DNA of 39,607 nt, taken from contig JBBHKE010001435.1 of the NCBI GenBank assembly GCA_037447655.1, forward strand, positions 186,001-225,607, written 5' to 3'. A program made the translations under genes and the position numbers. This document shows, one piece after another, positions 1 to 8,607 of the stretch. Positions within the stretch are counted from its first letter, which is position 1, and every line of letters begins with the position of its first letter. The stretch is from Zygnema cylindricum. Taxonomy: Eukaryota > Streptophyta > Zygnematophyceae > Zygnematales > Zygnemataceae. The notes below the pieces were generated by a model. The model was not told where the DNA came from. It did not search any database and was given only the letters and a program-made list of their open reading frames with translations.

Positions 1-1406
1 ATAGATTAAACCTCCTACGACCTGTCTATAAGGGATAGACTTCATAAACTCTCTCTCCTCTGGACTCATCTGATCCTCTAAGATCGTCACACCTCCTTCT
101 ACACTCCCATCACTTACTTTTTCAAGTCAATGGGAGTAGTACAACTGTTAGGATTTTCCATCTAGAATTTCTCAAGCATATTTCCTATTGCTTCTTTCTG
201 AGTAAGTTTGATGATCTTCTTCCCCCTATCTCTCTCTTTTTGGATCCCCAAAATATATTTTGCCTCCCCTAAATCCTTCATATCAAATCTGCCCCTAAGA
301 TCTTTCTTTAGCCTATTGATCTTCTCCAAAGCCTTACTTAACATAAGCAGATCATCCATATAAATTGCAATAAAAATGACACCATTCTCATCTTCAAACA
401 TATAGATAGAATGGTCAGAGCTGATACGGATATATCCCAGATTGGTGAGAAACTCATCTAGTTTCTTATTTCACTGTCGGGGAGCCTGCTTTAGTCCATA
501 TAAGGATTTTATGAGCCTGCAGACTTTGCTCTCTTCTCCTTCTTCCACGAACCCCTCGGGTTACCTCATGAAAATTTCTTCCTCTAACTCACCATTAAGA
601 AAAGCTGCCTTAATGTCCATCTGATGGATTTCCATGTCTTCCGCTGCTGTCAGACTGAGGAGAATCCTTACTGAGGGGAACCGAACAACTGGAGCAAAGG
701 TCTCCTCATAGTCAATCCCCTCTTTTTGGGTGAACCCATTCGCTACCAATCGAGCCTTATATCTCTCATTAGTATTATCTAGGTTTAGTTTTAGTTTAAA
801 TACCCATTTACACCCAATAGGTTTTCTGTCTGGGGGGCAATCCGCTAGTTCCCAAGTATTTGCTTCTATGATAGAAGCTATCTCATCATTTATGGCTCTA
901 ATCCATCTTTCTTTCTCTGGACTATTCACTGCCTCCGAGTAAGATTGAGGCTCATCTGGGTGAGATAGCTTAGTTACCTTATGCGCGGCTTGTTTTTCCT
1001 GTATCCTTTTGCTGCTCCTCTTTCCTCCCTCAAACTCCGAAGCTGGAATAGATGGAAGTCTTGGATTTCTTCTCAGTGTCACTTCTCCTCCCATGTCACT
1101 GGAAGCCATTTCTTGTCCCGTTTCTTCTATCTCCTCGAAGTCCATAGGAGTATGTGAGGTTTCCGGTGAGTCTCTTGAATCTTGGATCTCCCTTGAATCT
1201 GCAATCATGGTTTCACTCATGTCTCTTTCGAGAATGACCGAGTTCTCCTCACTTTCGGACTCAAATCTGATTCTTATCTTCTTTGTATATTTGAAGGGGT
1301 CAAATGACTTCCATTCATCCATGACAACTAAGTGTTTGACCAGAATGATATATTTCTTTGCTAAGTCATAGACTCTATATCCCTCAACATCCTCATCATA
1401 TCCCAC
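1..1406 (-). pseudogene. Copia reverse transcriptase, family A, with nonsense codons
   Basis: Makes cDNA from the element RNA inside the virus-like particle. Visible motifs include the entry block with WVFKLKL, then KARLVANG, the block MDIKAAFLNGELEEE, and the catalytic box as YMDD near 355 (copia usually has YVDD). The piece at 401-162 is in the same frame as 1406-561; the gap holds two in-frame stops, one where a Gln codon has become TAA (about 565) and one where a Trp codon has become TGA (about 474). A fragment at 161-1 continues into the linker before RNase H (IPYRQVVGG-like) and leaves the window. The upstream part (1406-1000) is the integrase C-terminal extension and an acidic linker. 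Confidence 0.9.
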
Positions 1407-2345
1407 AATGTATCCAGGTTTTCCCTTAGCATCTAGTTATCAATTTTCCCTATCCGTGTCAAGACTATAAACTTGGCTACCGAATACTTTAAGGTGTGAG
1501 ATATCTGGTTTCCTCCCAAACCATCTCTTATAAGGTGTCACTCCCTTTATAGCTGAGGTAAGGAATCTATTTTTAATGTAGTTGGCACAATTCATTGCTT
1601 CTGCCCAAAATCTCTTTCCTATTTTCTTGTCGGCCAACATACTGCATACACTATCTCCTAGTGTTCGATTAAACCTCTCAGCTAACCCGTTTTTTTCCGG
1701 GTTATATTGTACAATTTTTTGGTGCTGCACTCCCTCATCTCTCAGATATTCCTCAAACTGGTTAGAGGTATATTCCCCTCCATTATCACTCATTATCCTC
1801 TTAATGGGGGTTTCATGTAACTTCTCCCTCCAAGCTTTATATTCTTTGAAGTAAGTTGATGCTTCAGACTTTGTTTTCAGAAAGTAGACTCTAGAGTACC
1901 TAGACCAGTCATCGGTTATTGTCATCATAAACCTCTTTCCTCCAACCGAAGGTATTTTTGCAGGTCCCCAAATATATGTGTGGACCAAATCTAACACTTT
2001 CTCACCCCTATATGTGGTGGCTTTGGGAAAGGGAACTCTGTGAGCCTTACCTTGAGCACAACCATTACAATCATCCATCATTTCATTATCCCGAAACTGA
2101 ATGCCTTCTACTACTCCAAGCTTTTTCATTTCCCTCAACCTATCAAAATACACATGCCCCAACCGCTTATGCCAAATCATCATCTTAGGAACACCAACAT
2201 AATAGGCATTCTTCTTTTCATTACTCAGGTTGAGCCTAAACATTCCTTGGCTACCTTTATCTGCCGTGAAGTAAACTTCATCCCTATACTTAGCTGTAAA
2301 GACTCCCTTTCGAGTGAAGGTATCAAACTCTTTGTCATCTAACAC
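1407..2345 (-). pseudogene. Copia integrase, family A, catalytic Asp lost
   Basis: Would insert the cDNA into the genome. The zinc-binding part is visible as WHKRLGH then CNGC (HHCC). In the D,D35E core the first Asp, expected in the H-[ST]-D-[IV]-[WF]-GP motif, is Tyr (HTYIWGP, codon at 1974-1976). The second Asp is present in SDNGGEY and the Glu follows 36 residues later in LAERFNRTL. The frame is open from 2345 to 1440, where tandem stops TGA TAA interrupt the sequence before the RT linker, which continues in the same frame. The D-to-Y change should abolish activity. The frame is shared with protease and RT. Confidence 0.9.
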
Positions 2346-2760
2346 AGACGTAGAGAAAGGATTTTACTCAGCTGAGGAATGTAGAGTGCATCTGAGAATG
2401 TAAGTATAGAAGTCTTATTCTCCACTAAGACTTGCATCTGAGAATGTAAGTATAGAAGTCTTATTCTCCACTAAGACTTTCAGATCTAGTGATCCCACTT
2501 GATCTGTAGTAACAAATCTCCCATCCCAATACTATATCTCTACAGTAGGGATTTTCCTTAACTTAGTGAATAGTTCTTTATCACGATACATATGCATAGA
2601 TGCACCTGAGTCGATAATCCATCCTCCCTGTGGAGCTTCCCGAATTGCTCCAAGGGCACACTTCTGTCTCCGAGGGATCTCCTTCTCTTTCAGACTCTCG
2701 GCAAGAAGAAACTCCCCATCCTCTTCAAAGGACTCATCCTCGGTTCTCCTGTCACTTTTG
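2346..2760 (-). pseudogene. Copia aspartic protease region, family A
   Basis: Retroviral-type aspartic protease that would cleave gag-pol. The active-site signature is seen as WIIDSGASMHM around 2630-2600. The frame is open to a TAG at about 2531, then passes a 46-bp tandem duplication before integrase. Upstream, the acidic stretch TEDESFEEDGEF marks the end of gag. The frame equals that of the gag start and of integrase, but gag itself is one frame off, so a frameshift lies near 2760. A homologous junction is seen in family B, where gag, PR and IN are continuous. Confidence 0.8.
2388..2479 (-). repeat. Perfect 46-bp tandem duplication in PR-IN junction
   Basis: Positions 2388-2433 and 2434-2479 are identical (each begins GCATCTGAGAATG and ends CTAAGACTT). 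46 is not a multiple of three, so the duplication shifts the frame by one. The flanking protease and integrase frames nevertheless agree, because one base appears to be missing just downstream at about 2363-2367 by comparison with the conserved LFSTSV-type motif of family B. Confidence 0.93.
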
Positions 2761-3755
2761 TAACCACAAGTGCATTTTTCTTCCCTCCAGAAGAACCCCC
2801 TCCACGGTTCTCTTGGAGCCTTAGCTCTGACAGCTTGACATAATCTGCGATGAAGTGTCCCGGCTTTTTGCAAAAATGACATAGACCCTTTAGGGGCCTC
2901 GGTCCTCCAAGATGATCTCTTTCCCCTTTGTACGGTTTCTTCGGATCCTTCCCCCATCGATCCCCTCCTGCTGCTAGAGCTTGAATGCTCTTTCCTCTTC
3001 TCCTAATCTCCATTGTGTTTTCCTGCACAAGTATCATCCTGACCACTGTGTTCGAATTCCATGAACTATCAGGCATTTCCTTTACTCGATACACTATGTT
3101 CTCGAACTCATCTGGTAGCTTCATGATAAGTGTGTTAACTTTCATTTTCAATGTACCTGTCCACCCGACACTTTCCATCTCCATATACAAACAAGAAAGG
3201 TCATTACAATAATCTAACATCTTTCCTCCTTTGTAAGTGTAACTCACTAGCTTTTGCTCAGCCAACTGGAGCTCATGAATAGTTCCAGCTCTATAAATCT
3301 CCACCAAACTCACCCACAACTCCTCGGCCTTGTAAATGTGAAGATGAGGAGTGGCCAAAGCTTGAGTGAGATGCCTGAGAATGAAGTTCTTGGCAGCCAT
3401 GTTTACATCCTCCCAAATTTTAGTATCGTTCTCCGTGCTCTTCACAGTCGCCGCTCTTGGTACTGTGGCAATAGGAGTAAGGGGTGTCTTCTTCCCTTTC
3501 CCTTTTTCGGACACACTACTATCCCCATTAATTTGCTTCCTCAGCTGAGGCAGCCGTTGCTGCAGGAAACCTTACTCCTCCAAATCCTGGTGGATTTCCC
3601 AAAGGTGGACGTTTCACTTGTCCACTAACGATACCCCGGTATCGTTTTTCACACAAAGCTCCCATCATCATGGCTTCCCAATAGATGAACCCAGATCCAT
3701 TAAAGGTGGGCACCCTAGAGGGTGGGCCCATAACCTGCAATTCTGTGTCCTCCAT
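2750..3755 (-). pseudogene. Copia gag, family A, start codon inside the LTR
   Basis: Capsid/nucleocapsid protein. The ATG at 3755-3753 lies 20 nt inside the LTR end; the frame reads MEDTELQVMGPPSRVPTF, crossing LTR end and primer-binding site, then FNGSGFIYWEAMM, typical of a copia gag N-terminus. A TAA at about 3530-3528 and a one-base shift move the rest of gag (3514-2750) to a second frame; a second shift near 2760 restores the original frame for protease. The zinc knuckle reads CHFCKKPGHFIADY, so the last Cys of CX2CX4HX4C is Tyr. No ATG opens the second-frame portion, which supports reading it as a frameshifted continuation rather than a separate gene. Confidence 0.87.
3721..3735 (-). 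promoter_or_regulatory. Primer-binding site, half initiator tRNA-Met
   Basis: On the minus strand the 15 nt right after the LTR read GGTTATGGGCCCACC. This is the reverse complement of GGTGGGCCCATAACC, the anticodon-arm sequence of plant-type initiator tRNA-Met as I recall it. Priming from an internally cleaved tRNA-iMet is known for Drosophila copia and Ty5. The site is also coding: in the gag frame it reads Val-Met-Gly-Pro. Confidence 0.85.
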
Positions 3756-3956
3756 TGGACTACAGAATTCAGGAAGCCTCTAGATAGTATTTAACTAACC
3801 CACTTCAAGCCACAACCACTGCTGCCGAAAAAGGCAAACTGACAATTTGACTACACCCCTGTTCACCCTGGACTCCCCTGAGTCCGTAGCAAAAAGATTT
3901 TTTTTCACTGAATACCGCCAACCAACCGATAAGTTATAGGGTGGCAAAGATGCCAA

Positions 3957-3963
3957 TTTATAC
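3957..3963 (-). promoter_or_regulatory. LTR TATA box, family A copy 1
   Basis: TATAAAT on the minus strand about 200 nt upstream of the gag ATG. The surrounding TATAAATTGGCATCTTTGCC block is the best conserved stretch between the two family A LTRs, which fits a core promoter and transcription start region. Confidence 0.55.
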
Positions 3964-4499
3964 AAACTCTCAAAGAGAGAGAGGACTATCTACTTGATTT
4001 TTCCTAAGTCCTAGTTTTTCCTAGTTCTCTCTCACAACCCCTATCTATTGCCCGTACGAACCAATCAGAACACTGTACAGTACTAGAAAGTACTTGTGCC
4101 GATATACTTTTTGTACAGCCTCTGTACGACATGGCCATTAGGCGGAAGCGTGTCTATTTTCCACTCGTTCGTACGTTCCTCGGAATTCCCGTGACCGAAT
4201 GTCATCTCTCCACGTGGCGCCAGGTCATGCCACGTCACTAAATGCCAAAGTGACCATTCCGGGATTTCGGCGATGATGTGTGCCGTTAGATTTGACCCGA
4301 AATGGAATCTCAGCCGTAATAAATACTTGCGAAATTTTTGTTTCGTTGGCGAAACAAACTGCGCAATATCCGTTTCAATTTAGTACAGTACTTCGTATTT
4401 CGTAAAACTGTATCAGTGCGTGTCGTAAAGAGTTTCAGTTAAATGATTTTTGTATAACACAATAGTTTAAATATTAATGAAACTCTATATCTCCTAACG

Positions 4500-4576
4500 G
4501 ACTTCTACGACAGACTGGTTAGAGCTAACGGCTACGCCGCGCTCTGCCGGTCGGGGGTTCGAGTCCTGCCGGAGTC
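4500..4576 (+). other. tRNA-like segment antisense within the family A LTR
   Basis: 77 nt with tRNA architecture: GACTTCT (4500-4506) can pair with CGGAGTC (4570-4576) at six of seven positions including one G-T; a D-loop-like GGTTAGAGC at 4518-4526; a B-box-like GGTTCGAGTCC near 4556-4566 with the T-loop TTCGAGT; and a T stem with four of five pairs including a wobble. The D stem and anticodon stem are degenerate and no CCA follows. The other family A LTR has the homologous segment on its minus strand at about 6526-6450, with GGATCAAATCC in the B-box position. It could be a fossil tRNA or SINE captured by the LTR. Confidence 0.5.
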
Positions 4577-4786
4577 AACCTTTTGTTGAGAGTGACTTAA
4601 GTCACTCTTTAGTCCTTCCTATGGAGCTAAGGCAGCCATGGCTTTATTGCTCTCTCTCTCCTCCAATGACTACAACAAGTATCGGGGTAAGAGAGAAGAG
4701 ATGGAGGCAGGCTGCCTACATTTTCTTTATATGTTTTCCGCTAATTAATTTAGACCTAGAAAATACAAAAACTACTTATTTCAACA

Positions 4787-4940
4787 TGTTACTGCAGATG
4801 CTAGTACTAGCTACTAATGGTGCCAGTAGCTGCCAGTAGTACTTGCTGCTATGCTAAAACTAGCTACTAATGCTGCCAGTAGTACTAGCTGCTGGTAGTG
4901 CTACTGCAGCAGCAGGTAATACTAGCTACTTCTACTCCAA
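4787..4940. repeat. Degenerate CTAGCTACTAATGCTGCCAG-type simple repeat
   Basis: Short imperfect repeats built from CTAGCTACTAATG, GCCAGTAGTACT and GCTGCTGGTAG. It lies immediately outside the family A LTR. No coding potential; the ORF crossing 4621-4839 runs through LTR and this repeat. Confidence 0.6.
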
Positions 4941-5239
4941 TTAAAAAAAATAAAAATAAAAATTTAAAATTTGTACACTTCAAAAAAATAATTATTAATA
5001 ATAAGAATAAAAGTTCACATTTTATACACTTTAAAAAATAATAAATAAAAATAATTATTAAAACTCACACTTTGTACACTTCATAAAATGATTAATAAAA
5101 ATATGAATTTCATATTTTTTAAAAATATGAAAATAATATAAAAATATGAACTTCATGAAATATTGAATAAAAATAATAATAAGAGTTCTCATTTTGTACA
5201 CTTCAAAAATAAATAAACAAAAATAATAATAAAAATTCA
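4941..5239. repeat. AT-rich degenerate tandem repeat, about 50-bp period
   Basis: The motif TTTGTACACTTC followed by A/T-rich spacer recurs at about 4971, 5021 and 5071 (spacing 50) and again at about 5193, with diverged copies between. Each is preceded by a TTCACA- or CTCACA-like stretch. No gene seen. Confidence 0.65.
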
Positions 5240-5499
5240 TGCATGAAACGAACAGTCTGCAATTTTTTTTTCATATCATACTTTGATTAAATTAGTGTGG
5301 GTTTCAATTTTTCATATGTGAAGTTCTATGCCATAGAACGTACTAAATAAGTAACTATATGAATTAGTATTACAGTATTAGTACTTTTTCGTCGGTTACA
5401 TTTTGTGGCGTTACCTTTTAAGTCACGGAACGAAAATCACGTCGTACGCTGCGTTTCAAAAAATTTGTCATTATCGCTAAAACAACATATTAAACAAAA
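5240..5499. other. Unassigned AT-rich spacer with an 8-bp palindrome
   Basis: No gene or known repeat recognised. It contains a perfect inverted repeat, GTTCTATG at 5323-5330 and CATAGAAC at 5332-5339, with a one-base centre. Confidence 0.5.
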
Positions 5500-5639
5500 A
5501 TGTTATTTTATAAAATACAATATATCGCGATAATTTATGTTGGTCGCGGTATGATATATAGAGGACTTTCCTCGATCGATATTCGATATATCGAATATCG
5601 AAATTATCGCGATATAAAACTACCCGATACCCAACACTA
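5500..5639. mobile_element. Truncated hAT-like transposon end
   Basis: Ends with CCCGATACCCAACACTA at 5639; on the other strand this is TAGTGTTGGGTATCGGG, a hAT-type terminus resembling that of the element at 7453-7891. The interior is rich in ATCGCGATA and CGATATATCG dyads. It abuts the RNase H coding frame at 5640, consistent with insertion into that copia copy. No opposite terminus with a matching GCAGTTGG 8-bp duplication was found to the left, so the left boundary is uncertain. Confidence 0.35.
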
Positions 5640-6199
5640 GCAGTTGGAGTCCTCAATAGAAGTGTTAATGATCCTAGGAGGAGAGACTGGGAGGTACCCA
5701 AGAGAGTCATGAGATATCTGGTGGGAACCAAGGATTTATGGTTGCATTTGGGAGGGGAGCACACTAACATCACTACTTGGAGTGATGCCAGTTATGGGGA
5801 TGCACCTATGAGAAGATGCACTTCTGGGTATGTGTTGTATGTGGGGGAAGGTGCATGCTGTTGGAGTAGCAAGCAACAAAAAGTGCTTGCTCAGTCCACT
5901 ATAGAGGCTGAGTACATGGCCTCTTGTTCAGCTGTGAAAGAGTTGATGTGGGTCAAGTCTTTATTGCAAAAACTCGGGTATATGAAAAAGGGAGTGCATG
6001 AAGTGTTTTGTGGTAATCAGGCTGCCATTGCAATTGCAGCCGATCCAAAACATCATTTTAAGGCTAAACACACGGACATAAGATTAGGTTTTGTGAGGGT
6101 CAAAAACAAAATTTTGAATCTTGTGTATAGGGTGATGGGGAAATGGTGGCTGATATGGTGACCAAGCCTGTGCCCTCTCCAGAGTTAAAATACTCTTGA
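5640..6199 (+). pseudogene. Copia RNase H, family A copy 2
   Basis: Would degrade the RNA strand during reverse transcription. Motifs: MRYLVGTKDLWLHLGG, TWSDASYGD (first acidic residue), IEAEYMA (Glu), then FCGNQAAI, where the usual catalytic Asp of CDNQ is Gly. After the FKAKHTDIRL block the frame shifts near 6138; the original frame resumes as EMVADMVTKPVPSPELKYS and ends at TGA 6197-6199. The N-terminal part is cut at 5640 by the hAT-like sequence. Confidence 0.88.
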
Positions 6200-6240
6200 G
6201 AAAACTGCGGATTAAATGAGAAACTAAAATTAGACTAGAA

Positions 6241-6251
6241 CATAAGGGGAG
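6241..6251 (+). promoter_or_regulatory. Polypurine tract, family A copy 2
   Basis: AAGGGGAG directly precedes the LTR start TGTTGAAATGC at 6252, as expected for the plus-strand DNA primer. Confidence 0.8.
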
Positions 6252-7238
6252 TGTTGAAATGCATAGATTTAGAAGGTATTTCCTAGGTCTTAAATAGGAA
6301 AAAGAAAAGCATAGGCAGCCTGCCTCCACCTCCTCCCACTGGCCCCCATACTTGTTGCAGAAACTGAAGAAAAGTGAGGAAGGTGGAGCCATGGCTACCA
6401 AGGTTATTTGAAAGAGACAGGGAGGGAAAAGTAGGAGTTTTTACCAAAAAGGTTTCATGGACCCAGGATTTGATCCTTGTACCAGCCGTTCGTGAAAGTA
6501 GCCGTTAGCGTTGTCCTATAGTCTAGGAATTTTGCTGGGATATATAGGGTGTGATAACTATTTAAACATTTCTTAGGACATTAATTCGATTAACAAAATT
6601 ATAGTCAAAGGACATAGAGACTAGTTGGAATATAGTGCGCACAAAACAAATGTACGCGACATTTGTTTTTAAACGACTAGCATTAAAAACCGGATTAGAT
6701 CCAACGACAAATATGATCGCTATGATCCCAGAATGGTCGCTATGGAGGTTTTCGGGCGTGACATGAAGGGGCGCCACGTGGCAAGATATGATTGGGAAGA
6801 GGGAAGCCCGGAGAGCATGAGGACAAGTCCGGAAGAGACAGACGTCCACTCCATGGCCTTGACGTACATTGGCTGTACAGAAAGGACATCGGTCATAGTA
6901 CCTTTTTGTACTGAACAGTCTTTTGATTGTGTCGTACATCAGTAGATAGGGGTTGTGAGAGGGGTTTAGGACTTAGAGGATTGAGGAGTTAGCCGACTCT
7001 CTCTCGACAAGCTTGTATATAAATTGGCATCTTTGCCAAATCATAACTTATCGCCTGGTTGGGCGTTTTCAGTAAATCTTTTTGCTGCGTACTCAAAAGA
7101 GTCTAGACTGCACAGAGGTGAAGTCAAGTTGCATGTTTGCCTGCTTGTGTAAAAGTGGTTCTAGCTGAATGTGGGCTAGTCAAAAACTACCTAGAGGCTT
7201 CCTGAATTATGTAGTCCAATGGGGGACACAAAATTGCA
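6252..7238 (+). repeat. 3' LTR, family A copy 2
   Basis: 987 bp, TGTTGAAATGC...AAATTGCA. It carries the in-LTR gag ATG (7219-7221, frame MGDTKL then LTR end CA), in the same phase as copy 1. A degenerate antisense tRNA-like segment occupies about 6450-6526. TATATAAAT lies at 7016-7024. Confidence 0.9.
7016..7024 (+). promoter_or_regulatory. LTR TATA box, family A copy 2
   Basis: TATATAAAT followed by TGGCATCTTTGCC, conserved with the minus-strand LTR at 3963-3945. Confidence 0.55.
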
Positions 7239-7452
7239 GCACGAGTATGAATACCCGAACAAACGTCTAACAACCTCACTTTGTTGAACGAACAAATGTT
7301 TGATGAGACCCGATACTACAAAGTTAGACACGAACATGATCCAAATGTGATTCCACAAAACTTGTTTCCACAATGTTCCCAACACACATAACTTAGAGGG
7401 TTCTAACGTTCTCCACCAAAAACACTCCAAAAATTGACCTTTAGCAATTTGG
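7239..7452. other. Flanking spacer, no gene seen
   Basis: Sequence just outside the family A LTR. A minus-strand ORF crosses 7475-7191 but runs into both neighbouring elements and resembles no family I recognise. The 8 nt at 7445-7452 (CAATTTGG) are the left target duplication of the hAT-like element. Confidence 0.5.
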
Positions 7453-7891
7453 TAGTGTTTTGTATTGGTAGCCATTTGTTGATAACCGATATGCCTTTAT
7501 TTCTGGCCAACCTCTGATCGATGTATTGGCATGATATATCGATGCCGGTGTTATCGCGCTAATAAATTGATATTTGTCGATTTTTCATCGCGATAACATC
7601 ACTTCGGTAACTACCGGTGATAATTCTACGGTTTATACCGTACTGTTTTGCGGTTTATTCCACTTACATAACAGATTGCCATATAATATATGCCATGATA
7701 CATATCGTGGAAATAATATTATAGTATATTAGAATGTGTTATTATATAGCGTACTATATTTTTTTCCACTTATCGCTGATGAGGAATTTGCTGGTCTCGG
7801 AGCTATATATGAGGATCCCTCACCGTTCGATAATCGATAACTATCGATATCCGTTTTTCCGTGATAATTTTTTTCTCGATACACAACACTA
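7453..7891. mobile_element. Non-autonomous hAT-like element, 439 bp
   Basis: Starts TAGTGTTTTGTATTGGTAG and ends CGATACACAACACTA; read inward, the termini are TAGTGTTTTGTAT and TAGTGTTGTGTAT, 12 of 13 identical. Flanks are CAATTTGG (7445-7452) and CAATTTAG (7892-7899), an 8-bp target duplication with one mismatch, the length typical of hAT. The interior is full of ATCGAT, TATCGATA and ATCGCGATAA dyads and has no transposase frame, so it would depend on an autonomous relative. Confidence 0.7.
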
Positions 7892-8607
7892 CAATTTAGA
7901 ATACTACAGCGCTCATCGTTATTAGCGTTAAATATTTGTTAGTGTTGATGCAAAATTAGAATTAACAATACTAATTTAATGCAAAGAGACGTGGCAAATT
8001 GTAGTCCACGTCCTTAGATAATGTTGTTAACTCTATTTTGTGATTTTTGGTCATAAAAAGTCACGACCGAATTAGTGTTATTAACACTAATAACGATTAG
8101 CGGTGTACTTACGCGTACCACAAAACGAACGACCAAACGACTACGTCGAATATCGAGTCGACCGTACACTACAGTAAAAAATACCAACGCAAACTGACTC
8201 GCCAAATCTAAACGCGAACCGAACTTGTCTGCACCGAAATGAAATCGTCTCGATTCCACGCCCGGCCGATTCCCCATTGTAACTTTTAACTGTTTAACAT
8301 AGGACGAGACATCCGACTACGGTAGACCAAAACTCACATGACACATACTGCGACGTGACATGACGTAGCGTGACGTGACGTTGACGACGCGAAGAATAAT
8401 AGTAACGGGCGACCCGGTGCTTTGCTCTTTGGTTGCCAAGGGCCTGTCGTTTTTGTACACGCGGACCAATAGGAGCGTCACAAGTCGTAGGAGTTGCATG
8501 TAATCCACTTATCGATCCCTTTCCAGTAGTGTACGGAAAATTGAGAACACGACAACATTGCGTGATGTGACGGGATCGCACGCGCAAAAAATAAAAGTAC
8601 GATATTT
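7892..8607. other. Spacer without recognisable gene
   Basis: More GC-rich than its surroundings in 8090-8600. Contains a perfect 10-bp inverted repeat (8071-8080 and 8082-8091) and a TGACG cluster. The ORFs at 8277-8014 and 8587-8294 look unrelated to any known family. Confidence 0.45.
8351..8388. promoter_or_regulatory. Cluster of TGACG motifs
   Basis: TGACG occurs at 8361, 8371, 8376 and 8382, with CGACG at 8351 and 8384. In plants TGACG is the core of bZIP (TGA factor, as-1) sites. No adjacent gene is visible, so function is open. Confidence 0.3.

Larger units (their letters stand above)
1..4786 (-). mobile_element. Ty1/copia retrotransposon, family A copy 1 (5' LTR to RT)
   Basis: Read on the minus strand, the order is LTR (4786-3736), primer-binding site, gag, protease, integrase and reverse transcriptase, the copia order. 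The window edge cuts the element inside the RT to RNase H linker, so the 3' LTR and RNase H are not visible. Gag start, protease, integrase and RT all lie in one reading frame, suggesting that the ancestor had a single gag-pol frame. Present damage is nonsense codons, two compensating indels around gag, and a 46-bp duplication. LTR termini are TGTTG...TTGCA. The element is dead as it stands. Family relation to 5640-7238 is shown by matching LTRs. Confidence 0.93.
3736..4786 (-). repeat. 5' LTR, family A copy 1
   Basis: 1051 bp. On the minus strand it starts TGTTGAAATAAGTAG at 4786 and ends GAATTGCA at 3736. It aligns along its length with the LTR at 6252-7238: shared blocks include GGCAGCCTGCCTCCA near the 5' end, TAGCCGTTAGC, the TATA region TATAAATTGGCATCTTTGCC, and the terminal AGAGGCTTCCTGAATT. 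It holds the gag ATG 20 nt from its end and a tRNA-like segment in the opposite orientation (4500-4576). The flank at 4787-4791 is TGTTA; its partner target duplication would lie outside the window. Confidence 0.9.
5640..7238 (+). mobile_element. Family A copy 2: 3' end (RNase H, PPT, LTR)
   Basis: A 5'-truncated copia fragment: RNase H frame, polypurine tract, then a full LTR ending TTGCA at 7238. Homology to family A copy 1 stops exactly at the LTR end: copy 1 continues with the primer-binding site, this one with unrelated GCACG. It is therefore a 3' LTR against flanking DNA, not the start of a tandem copy. Confidence 0.88.

Noticed and set aside
561-1371. Plus-strand ORFs opposite the family A RT and integrase
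   Set aside because: Shadow frames of clear minus-strand copia domains; the same applies to other opposite-strand ORFs across A, B1, B2 and E.
6252-7260. Tandem family A copies sharing an LTR (RNase H, LTR, then gag)
   Set aside because: The apparent gag start after the LTR is LTR sequence; homology stops at TTGCA and no primer-binding site follows.
7191-7475. Minus-strand ORF of 94 codons as a possible host exon
   Set aside because: It spans the family A LTR end and the hAT-like left end and resembles no family.
8071-8091. Perfect 10-bp inverted repeat ATTAGTGTTA/TAACACTAAT as a transposon
   Set aside because: Too short, no interior, no target duplication; kept only as a note.
8014-8587. 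Overlapping minus-strand ORFs in the GC-richer spacer
   Set aside because: Composition looks random, with no recognisable domain or conserved start.
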